Shown here in pieces: positions 1-5,249 of a stretch of DNA of 5,249 nt. The translations under genes and the position numbers were made by a program. The DNA lies in NCBI GenBank assembly GCA_945876985.1, contig CAMCQX010000142.1:1-5249 (forward strand), written 5' to 3'. Source of the stretch: Chitinophaga pinensis (GTDB taxonomy: Bacteria > Bacteroidota > Bacteroidia > UKL13-3). Position 1 is the first letter of the stretch, and the number at the start of each line of letters is the position of its first letter. The notes under the pieces were generated by a model. That model saw nothing but the letters and a program-made list of their open reading frames with translations. It did no database searches and had not been told where the DNA came from.

Positions 1-272
1 CTAATAATGATTTATTAACCAAAAGTTTTGAAGCAAAAATTTATCCTAATCCAGCTAAAAATTACTTAATCATAGAAACAGATTTAGTGAATGAAAATGC
101 ACAAATTAGTTTAATCAATATTTTAGGATCAATTATTTTGAATCAAACCACTTCTCAATCAAATAACGAAACCAAATTAGATTTATCGAACATCAAACCT
201 GGAATTTATTTTGTAAAAATTCAAACCGAAACGGGCAAACAATTAATTCAAAGAGTGATGATAGGGGAGTAG
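1..272 (+). CDS. C-terminal end of a T9SS-exported protein (type A sorting domain), 5' truncated by window
   Basis: Only the last 89 codons are in the window, read in the frame beginning at position 3 and ending at TAG 270-272; the true start lies upstream. The visible part matches the type IX secretion C-terminal sorting domain (Por_Secre_tail type). An IYPNPAKN motif opens the domain at about positions 39-62, a central beta-strand segment ISLINILGSIIL follows, and the end has the typical LDLSNIKPGIYFVKIQ strand then QLIQRVMI just before the stop. In this family the tail directs a signal-peptide-bearing protein through the outer membrane, after which it is removed by the PorU sortase and the protein is released or anchored to the surface. 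What the mature protein does cannot be seen. An internal ATG at 87 is in frame but falls inside the domain and is not a real start. The gene converges on the minus-strand PLP enzyme with a 16-base gap. Confidence 0.9.
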   Translation, partial: NNDLLTKSFEAKIYPNPAKNYLIIETDLVNENAQISLINILGSIILNQTTSQSNNETKLDLSNIKPGIYFVKIQTETGKQLIQRVMIGE

Positions 273-288
273 AATGAAATAATCTTTC

Positions 289-1158
289 TTACTTCAAAAC
301 CCCTAAGAAACCCAATAATCCCCCAGTATGCACACAAAGGATTTTGGAGTTGGGTTCAAAATAATCTTGCTCTGCTAAGGTGAAAACTGCCTTCATCATT
401 TTGGCTGTATAAACTTGGTCTAATAAAATACCAGTTTTGCTCGCAAATAATTTGATAAAATCAAATAATTCAGGATTGGTTTTTGCATATCCACCTTCAT
501 GAAATTGGTGATGAATTTTATAGTAATCTTCCAATCCATTTTCTTTCAAATGAGCATCAATTCCTTCAGCACCTTTTAGCACACAAATGCCTTCTGCTTT
601 GCTTGGTAATCCTATATTTTTTATAGCTTGCGCAATTCCTTGCAAAGTAGTTGCTGTGCCAACAGCACAAAATATTTTATCGTAAGTTTCGGTTAATTCA
701 GTTACTATTTCTTCGCAACCTTTTGCGCCAAATGGGCCTGCTCCACCTTCATCTATAAAGTAAGCTTTTTCATCATTTGAAAAGTGTTTGTCGAACAGTT
801 CTAATTTGTTTTTATAAGCAGTTCTATCTACAAAAATGAGCTCCATTCCCCACAATTTATTCAAGGCCAACATTTGATTTGAAATTACTTCGCCTCTTAC
901 AAAAGCGGTGGCTTTAAAACCAAATGTAGCGGAAGCACAAGCCAATGCATTCAAATGATTGCTGTAAGCACCACCAAAACTTACCAAATGTGTTTTGTTT
1001 TTTTGAATCGCATCTTGCAAAGTGTATTTTAGTTTGCGCCATTTGTTTCCACTTATAAAAGGATGTATCAAGTCATCGCGTTTTAAAAATACTTGAATTT
1101 TTTTCTGTTCAAATAAATCAAAATGCAGTTGCTCAACAGGAGAGTTTATGTTAATCAT
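289..1158 (-). CDS. PLP-dependent D-cysteine desulfhydrase / ACC deaminase family enzyme
   Basis: This 289-residue cytoplasmic enzyme belongs to the fold-type II (tryptophan synthase beta-like) PLP family that includes ACC deaminase and D-cysteine desulfhydrase (DcyD). Visible motifs are KRDDL at 26-30; SGNKWRKLKY at 36-45, whose Lys39 is the expected Schiff-base lysine; GGAYSNHLNALA at 62-73, with Ser66 and Asn67 at the active site; a GTATTLQG phosphate-binding loop at 167-174; and VHTGG at 276-280. At the two positions that separate the activities, ACC deaminases have Glu after the catalytic Tyr (YEGK) and Leu in HLGG. This protein has Thr251 (Tyr250-Thr-Ala-Lys) and Thr278 (HTGG). That argues against true ACC deaminase and for D-cysteine desulfhydrase-like or another D-amino-acid/beta-elimination activity; the real substrate is inferred, not shown. 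It is shorter than DcyD or ACC deaminase (about 330-340), as I recall is common for Bacteroidota members. The ATG lies inside the end of the upstream membrane-protein gene (8-base overlap), suggesting co-transcription and coupled translation. No Shine-Dalgarno is visible; the upstream DNA is A/T-rich. Confidence 0.88.
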   Translation of the reverse strand: MININSPVEQLHFDLFEQKKIQVFLKRDDLIHPFISGNKWRKLKYTLQDAIQKNKTHLVSFGGAYSNHLNALACASATFGFKATAFVRGEVISNQMLALNKLWGMELIFVDRTAYKNKLELFDKHFSNDEKAYFIDEGGAGPFGAKGCEEIVTELTETYDKIFCAVGTATTLQGIAQAIKNIGLPSKAEGICVLKGAEGIDAHLKENGLEDYYKIHHQFHEGGYAKTNPELFDFIKLFASKTGILLDQVYTAKMMKAVFTLAEQDYFEPNSKILCVHTGGLLGFLGVLK

Positions 1159-2473
1159 GTAAATATTTTTTAATTAATTTAGATTGGTTTGCCCATAATA
1201 CAAATGCCATTAACATCATTGGGAAAATATGAACTCTGTATCGTGAAACGCCCAATACACCAGTAGTTAACAAGAAATAAAACACAAAAACTGCTATCAA
1301 TATTTTTAGGATAATAGAATAATTCGTTTTGAGTAAAAAAAGTATAAATACAATAACAACAATGACATTCCAAATGGCTAAAAATGCCAAAGCAATTAAT
1401 CCTAAAAAGTTTAATCCAAACAAAAATTTTAGCATGGCTTTTATTCCAAATTGCTGTAAAGTTTGATACATGCCAAGTGCATTGTCGTCATTGGCATTGA
1501 ATAATTTATACAAATCGTAACGACCAGGATCAAACATAAAAGTGATACATCCTTTGGTATAAACTTTTAAAAATGCCAGCTTATGATTTAAAATAAATGT
1601 ATTACAAGAGCTATCTAAATATTCAAATCTTTTTGCAATGGAAACTTGCGCATCTGCAACATTAACCATTGCTGTACAAAGGCTATCGGCATAATCTGCT
1701 CCATACGCATTGGAAGCGGAATATTTAACCAAACACCTTACTGCTACAAACGATTTCATGCTGGTAAATTGAAAATATCCTGTTTCTTTTTTTACTGCAA
1801 AGCCAAAACTTAAATAGGCAATGAGAGGCAATATTAAAGCATAAGCGATGTAAATTTTATTGTAATTTTTTACAAATAATAACACCATACAAACCAATAA
1901 ACCAATTAATATACTTACGGGTTTAGTGAGTAACGAAAGCGCTATAATAAAGCCAATGAACAATGCTTTTTTTAAATTTGGTGATTGATAAAAGCGATAA
2001 GTTTGGTAAAACAAGGCAAATGTGAATACTTCAAAAATAGTATCGCTCATTAAGGTATTGGCATACACAAAATGTGCTGGATAAAACACCAAATAAATTG
2101 GAATGATTGTGTTTAAAACTTTAGTTTTTACTTCTAATTGAACGAGCCAATGTATAACGTAAAACAACATAATAATTGCCAATACATTTTGAATGAATAA
2201 AACACTGTAATTTAAATTGACAAAAAACTTGCAAACGATTATAAAAACTGCATACAAAGGCGGACGAAAGGCAAAATAATCAGGCAATAAATTTATGGTA
2301 TAATCACCTGCATAAACGCTATGAAATTGAACCAAATTATTGGCTTGAAATAAATATCCTGGTGAATCAATGGTAAAAATTCCACCAAAGAAAATTGCTA
2401 TTAAAAAGTAAACTAAATGAATAGCAACAATAAATATGCTTAAATTTTTATATTGTTGTAGTGTTTTTATCAC
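1151..2473 (-). CDS. Polytopic GT-C type glycosyltransferase-like membrane protein (PMT/ArnT-like)
   Basis: The product is a 440-residue integral inner-membrane protein with roughly 10-12 hydrophobic segments: about 11-33, 71-110, 121-160, 170-201, 207-227, 348-381, 387-406 and 413-428. The layout fits GT-C glycosyltransferases (PMT_2 / GT39- or GT83-like). The first outer loop carries an acidic residue (Asp36, in TIDSPGY) and ends in RPPLYAVF at 70-77; a later MSDTIFE segment sits at 142-148; and SRYRVHIFP at 410-418 precedes the last helix. Family members transfer sugars from polyprenyl-phosphate donors at the outer face of the membrane; donor and acceptor here are unknown. A loop at about 228-345 is probably periplasmic and holds four cysteines (247, 266, 290, 309) that could form disulfides. 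The start is GTG at 2473: an in-frame stop lies four codons upstream and there is no early Met, so no ATG alternative exists. The 3' end overlaps the PLP enzyme gene by 8 bases. An open reading frame at 1179-1373 on the same strand is only a shadow of this gene. Confidence 0.75.
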   Translation of the reverse strand: MIKTLQQYKNLSIFIVAIHLVYFLIAIFFGGIFTIDSPGYLFQANNLVQFHSVYAGDYTINLLPDYFAFRPPLYAVFIIVCKFFVNLNYSVLFIQNVLAIIMLFYVIHWLVQLEVKTKVLNTIIPIYLVFYPAHFVYANTLMSDTIFEVFTFALFYQTYRFYQSPNLKKALFIGFIIALSLLTKPVSILIGLLVCMVLLFVKNYNKIYIAYALILPLIAYLSFGFAVKKETGYFQFTSMKSFVAVRCLVKYSASNAYGADYADSLCTAMVNVADAQVSIAKRFEYLDSSCNTFILNHKLAFLKVYTKGCITFMFDPGRYDLYKLFNANDDNALGMYQTLQQFGIKAMLKFLFGLNFLGLIALAFLAIWNVIVVIVFILFLLKTNYSIILKILIAVFVFYFLLTTGVLGVSRYRVHIFPMMLMAFVLWANQSKLIKKYLHD

Positions 2474-2474
2474 C

Positions 2475-2506
2475 TTGCGAAATTATTATTTTACAGGTTA
2501 TAATTG
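2475..2506 (+). promoter_or_regulatory. Candidate Bacteroidota promoter for the 2521 gene
   Basis: TTG at 2475-2477 and TATAATTG at 2499-2506 are separated by 21 bases. They resemble the Bacteroidota -33 TTG and -7 TAnnTTTG elements; the -7 box matches 5 of 6 fixed bases. Transcription would begin around 2511-2514, giving a leader of under 10 bases. This is a pattern match in AT-rich DNA, so chance matches are possible. Confidence 0.35.
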
Positions 2507-2520
2507 ATAGTAAAAATTAA

Positions 2521-3975
2521 ATGGAGAAATTTTTTAACAAATATATTTTATTTCTAATTGCTGCTTTGCAATTAGCGTTGTTTTTCATTGTAAAAAACGA
2601 TCCTTTTCATGGTGATGCTGTTACATCTTCAGCTAGAGCAGCTTTGAATATTTACGAAAACAATTTAAAAACCATTTGGTATCCGGCTAATTTTGACCCT
2701 GGTCATCCAACATTGTTTCCTTATTTATTGGCTTGTATTTGGTTTGTTTTAGGCAAATCACTTTGGATTAGTCATGCAGTAATTATAATAATTTGCTACT
2801 TTATCTTAATGGTTACACGCAAAATAGCATTGATTTATACCCATGAAACCAAGGCAAATATTGCTACTTTATTGGCTGGAATGTATTCCATTTTTGTTGC
2901 GCAACAAGCATTGTTATTGAATACGCCTATGTTTTATTTATTGGTGTTATTGTGTTTTTATTATTTATTAAAAAATAACATTAAAGCTTTTGTTTTGTGT
3001 AGCATTCTCATGGAATTAACACACTTACAAGCTAATTTTTTCCTTTTGGCTTTTGGGTTCATTTATTGTTACGAAGCATATAAAAATAAAAACACCTTTT
3101 CAACTTTTATTACCAATGGATTACTTCTTTTTTTACCTGCAATTTCCACTTTAATTATATGGTTATTTATACATCAAAATCATTTTGGTTGGGCTTTTCT
3201 TTCGCCTAATTACACCGAACATAATAACATAAAAGGTACTAGTCAATTTGCTCAAAGTATATTTTTAATTTTTTGGCGTTTAGTTGATAATGGCATGTTA
3301 ACGGTTTATGTTTTGCTTGCTTATTTTGCTTTCAAGCAAAAACTGAACAAAGAATTATTGATATACAGCCTCATCATTTTAGTGGTAAATAGCATTTGCA
3401 TGGCAGTATTTTTATACAATACCATTGGACACCGATATTTTATGATCAGCCAGTTTATGCTTGTTATTTTATTGCTTCAGTCATGCAATCAGAAAAACAT
3501 AAAATGGGTCATTGGAATGGTATTTACAAGTTTGCTTTTTGGCAATTTTATGTATTATCCAGGTAAAGTAATTGCTGATACAAACCTTCAATACCGCAAC
3601 TTTTTTAAGCTGGAACAACAAGTAAAAACCGACTTTGATAGTGTTTCATTTTATTCATATGCACCCATTAGTTCTAGTGCTGCTATTCGTTATTTAAATA
3701 TGGAAAAAGGCTTGAAAATTTCTTCCTTAAATGACTTGAATTTAGACACCATTCCAGCTTTGTTACAATCTAACGTAAATGCTGAATTTACTAAACCTCA
3801 ACGTGATTATTTAGCCAATAATTGGTACGGAAATAGTTATGAAAATGGAGCTGTTTATGTGAACGTTTTTTTGAATCCGAAATTCTATAATAAACCAACT
3901 TGGTTTAAGTTGCGTGAATCCAATTATTTTGAAACAAAACTTCAAGAACTGAAGTATAAAATTAGGGGAGAGTAA
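2521..3975 (+). CDS. GT-C type glycosyltransferase-like membrane protein with C-terminal soluble domain
   Basis: This 484-residue membrane protein has about 10-12 hydrophobic segments between residues 8 and 345, followed by a mainly hydrophilic tail of about 140 residues. The first outer loop has the GT-C arrangement: Asp32 in HGDAV, then DPGHPTLFPYLL at 59-70 leading into the second helix, comparable to the acidic-residue and HPP/RPP-type motifs of PMT_2-like enzymes. I infer a polyprenyl-phosphate-sugar-dependent glycosyltransferase acting on the periplasmic side; the substrate is not evident. It shows little obvious sequence identity to the divergent neighbour at 1151-2473, so the pair are superfamily relatives at best, not a recent duplication. 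The C-terminal region (about 346-484) lacks hydrophobic helices and probably projects into the periplasm; I do not recognise its fold. The ATG at 2521 follows the A-rich leader usual in Bacteroidota, with no Shine-Dalgarno. A promoter-like pair lies just upstream. The gene ends in TAA, 66 bases before the nuclease gene. Confidence 0.72.
   Translation: MEKFFNKYILFLIAALQLALFFIVKNDPFHGDAVTSSARAALNIYENNLKTIWYPANFDPGHPTLFPYLLACIWFVLGKSLWISHAVIIIICYFILMVTRKIALIYTHETKANIATLLAGMYSIFVAQQALLLNTPMFYLLVLLCFYYLLKNNIKAFVLCSILMELTHLQANFFLLAFGFIYCYEAYKNKNTFSTFITNGLLLFLPAISTLIIWLFIHQNHFGWAFLSPNYTEHNNIKGTSQFAQSIFLIFWRLVDNGMLTVYVLLAYFAFKQKLNKELLIYSLIILVVNSICMAVFLYNTIGHRYFMISQFMLVILLLQSCNQKNIKWVIGMVFTSLLFGNFMYYPGKVIADTNLQYRNFFKLEQQVKTDFDSVSFYSYAPISSSAAIRYLNMEKGLKISSLNDLNLDTIPALLQSNVNAEFTKPQRDYLANNWYGNSYENGAVYVNVFLNPKFYNKPTWFKLRESNYFETKLQELKYKIRGE
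2538..2571 (-). promoter_or_regulatory. Candidate Bacteroidota promoter for the minus-strand glycosyltransferase / PLP enzyme pair
   Basis: On the minus strand, TATATTTG (2545 down to 2538) is an exact TAnnTTTG -7 box. TTG (2571 down to 2569) lies 23 bases upstream of it, at the long end of the usual spacing. It sits inside the first codons of the divergent gene at 2521 and would give a leader of roughly 55-60 bases before the GTG at 2473. If real, the two divergent transcripts overlap at their 5' ends. It is supported only by motif match. Confidence 0.35.
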
Positions 3976-4041
3976 TTTTTAAAAAATACCACTATTTAAT
4001 ACTGATTAGTCAATACCTTTACAAACTTATTATTTAAAAAT

Positions 4042-4509
4042 TTGAAAAGATTCATTTTAGCAATGATTGCCATTGCTCCCTCTTATTTATTTGCTCAAAA
4101 CCTTACTTGCAGCGTTTCTTCATTGCCAAGTTTTGGTAATTGTGTTATTAATTTAGCAACAGCTGCACAAAAATTTACCATTAGTGGAAGCGGTTTAACC
4201 AACGAGGTAATAATTACGCCAACTGCTTCATTTGAGATTGCTACAAATTGTGTAAGTCAATATACAAGTAATCCAATTTTATTAAATATTGACAGTGGAA
4301 TATTAACAAATACTACAATTTTTGTAAGATTATCTCCATTAGTAATTGGAAATGTAAGTGGAGCTATAAATATAAAAAGCATTGGTGCAAATGAAATAAA
4401 TATAGCTGTAAGCGGAGTTTCAACCAATTGGAATATTCCAACTGCAAATGGTAATTATTATAGTTCAACAACTGATTTAAATGGAGCCGAATTAAAAACA
4501 TCTTTGTAA
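4042..4509 (+). CDS. N-terminal part of interrupted secreted endonuclease I: signal peptide and Ig-like domain
   Basis: These 155 codons end at a TAA (4507-4509) that appears premature. Residues 1-18 form a signal peptide: a KR n-region, a hydrophobic core, and LFA-Q cleavage after Ala18. Residues about 22-131 form an Ig-like/beta-sandwich domain of the kind seen in many Bacteroidota exported proteins. It runs from SVSSLPSFGNCVIN through FTISGSGLTNEVIITPTASFEI, then TIFVRLSPLVIGNVSGAI, to a final AVSGVS strand. From about residue 133 (NWNIPTANGNYYSSTTDLNGAELKTSL) the text is the opening of an endonuclease I domain, which stops abruptly. The start is TTG at 4042. The next upstream in-frame codon of note is a stop at 4003-4005, and the only nearby ATG (4063) would remove the positive n-region of the signal peptide. 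If translation stops here the product is a secreted Ig-like fragment without nuclease activity. Its own promoter is not clear. Confidence 0.75.
   Translation: MKRFILAMIAIAPSYLFAQNLTCSVSSLPSFGNCVINLATAAQKFTISGSGLTNEVIITPTASFEIATNCVSQYTSNPILLNIDSGILTNTTIFVRLSPLVIGNVSGAINIKSIGANEINIAVSGVSTNWNIPTANGNYYSSTTDLNGAELKTSL
4507..4509 (+). other. In-frame TAA interrupting the endonuclease I reading frame
   Basis: The stop lies between LKTSL and NKISGHS, in the same frame as both halves. Endonuclease I proteins of this type usually carry a continuous segment such as LKTALYNIISGHT here, so the stop most likely replaces a Tyr codon (TAT or TAC to TAA, one base). No shift of frame is involved. Confidence 0.85.
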
Positions 4510-5249
4510 AATAAAATTTCTGGACATTCAGTTACTTCTTACAGTGGTTTATGGAATACTTATAGCAGCACCGATAATTTTTATAATGGCAAAGTTTGGG
4601 ATATTTATTCTACTAATATTTGTGGAGTAACTCCTTACGATTTTACATTTGGAACCAATCAGTGTGGTAGTTATTCAAAAGAAAGTGATTGCTATAATCG
4701 CGAACATAGTTTTCCGCAAAGTTGGTTTGGTAGTGCATCGCCAATGGTAAGCGATATGTTTCATATTTATCCAACTGATGGAAAAGTAAATGGGGAAAGA
4801 AATAATTATCCTTATGGTGAGGTTTCAATTGCAACTTTTACTTCTTTGCAAGGTGGAAAATTAGGCACAAATACTTTTCCAGGTTATTCAGGAATTGTTT
4901 TTGAACCTATTGATGAATACAAAGGCGACTTAGCAAGGACTTATTTTTATATGGCCACACGCTACGAAAATTTAATTGCCGGCTGGCAAAATTATGGCAA
5001 TGCCAATGAAATTTTAGCAGGTAATTCTTTCCCAGTATACGATCAATGGGTAATAGATTTAATGGTAAAATGGCATAATCAAGATCCAATTAGTTTGAAG
5101 GAAATAAACAGAAATAATGCGATTTATGGATACCAGCAAAACCGAAATCCTTTTATTGATAGTCCGCAATTTGTACAAAGAATTTGGGGCGGAAATTGTC
5201 CAAATAAACCAATCATTGTTTCTAATAATGTAAAAGTTGAATTGCCTAG
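4510..5249 (+). pseudogene. Endonuclease I (His-Me finger) catalytic domain, separated from its start by a stop codon; runs off window
   Basis: Directly after the TAA at 4507, the same frame stays open for 246 codons to the window edge. It encodes an endonuclease I domain (Endonuclease_1 family, relatives EndA and Vvn), a metal-dependent secreted nuclease that cuts DNA, and often RNA, without sequence specificity. The key blocks are GLWNTYSSTDN, GKVWDIYST and the core CYNREHSFPQSWFG, whose Glu (4702-4704) and His (4705-4707) match the metal-binding Glu and general-base His of the family. SDMFHIYPTDGKVNGERNN follows, with Asn at 4804-4806 as second metal ligand, and then RNNAIYGYQQNRNPFID near the end. 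Cysteines around the core (NICG, NQCG, SDCY, GGNC) suit an exported, disulfide-bonded enzyme. The final codons (from about 5203) may begin a linker or further domain; a lamin-tail or T9SS domain often follows in such proteins but is not visible. No ATG occurs before 4744, past the catalytic His, so reinitiation would not restore activity. Minus-strand open frames at 4643-4834 and 4907-5089 are shadows of this domain. Confidence 0.85.

Noticed and set aside
263..304. Possible bidirectional terminator hairpin between the convergent genes (AGGGG at 263-267, CCCCT at 300-304)
   Set aside because: The outer arms are only 5 bases, the 32-base interior pairs poorly, and no clear T-run follows.
1179..1373. 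64-codon minus-strand open frame
   Set aside because: It lies wholly inside the membrane glycosyltransferase-like gene in another frame of the same strand and has no recognisable domain; the main frame explains the DNA.
1151..3975. Recent duplication giving the two divergent membrane glycosyltransferase-like genes
   Set aside because: The proteins share general topology and first-loop placement only; lengths, motifs and C-termini differ and no extended identity is visible.
4014..4021. TACCTTTA as a -7 box for the nuclease gene
   Set aside because: It lacks the final G and there is no TTG at the expected distance upstream, so it is not convincing as a promoter.
4507..4512. Programmed frameshift or alternative genetic code at the nuclease stop
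   Set aside because: Both halves are in the same frame, so no frameshift is needed. Genes ending at 289, 1151 and 3975 use TAA as a normal stop, so general TAA reassignment is unlikely.
4643..4834. 63-codon minus-strand open frame
   Set aside because: Antisense shadow of the endonuclease I core, whose conserved motifs are on the plus strand.
4907..5089. 60-codon minus-strand open frame
   Set aside because: Antisense shadow of the downstream half of the endonuclease I domain.

Overview
The window looks like a chromosomal stretch from a member of the Bacteroidota (Flavobacteriia or Chitinophagia-like), but the exact taxon cannot be fixed from sequence alone. The evidence is strongly AT-rich DNA, a C-terminal type IX secretion (T9SS) sorting domain on the first gene, starts without Shine-Dalgarno sequences, promoter-like TTG / TAnnTTTG pairs, and a Bacteroidota-style secreted endonuclease I with an N-terminal Ig-like domain.

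Layout. Positions 1-272 (+) hold the 3' end of a secreted or surface protein; only its T9SS sorting tail is visible. It converges, across 16 bases, on a minus-strand pair. That pair is a polytopic GT-C type glycosyltransferase-like membrane protein (2473 down to 1151, GTG start) and a PLP-dependent enzyme of the ACC deaminase / D-cysteine desulfhydrase family (1158 down to 289). The two overlap by 8 bases and are probably translationally coupled. A second, unrelated-looking GT-C type membrane protein (2521-3975, +) diverges from the first across a 47-base gap with candidate promoters in both directions.

From 4042 to the window end (+) lies a gene for a secreted endonuclease I (His-Me finger nuclease): TTG start, signal peptide, Ig-like beta domain, then the nuclease domain. 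An in-frame TAA at 4507-4509 splits it exactly where the nuclease domain begins. The reading frame then stays open in the same frame for 246 more codons with all recognisable catalytic residues intact. This points to a recent nonsense mutation, a base-call error or a population variant. The nuclease half has no ATG before its catalytic motif and is easily missed.

The genes do not form an obvious single pathway. The two membrane glycosyltransferase-like proteins suggest envelope or exported-glycan assembly, and the two flanking genes encode exported proteins. I see no RNA genes, CRISPR arrays, insertion sequences or long repeats, and no convincing undescribed system. The interrupted nuclease is the most notable feature. 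No gene-free stretch exceeds 300 bases.
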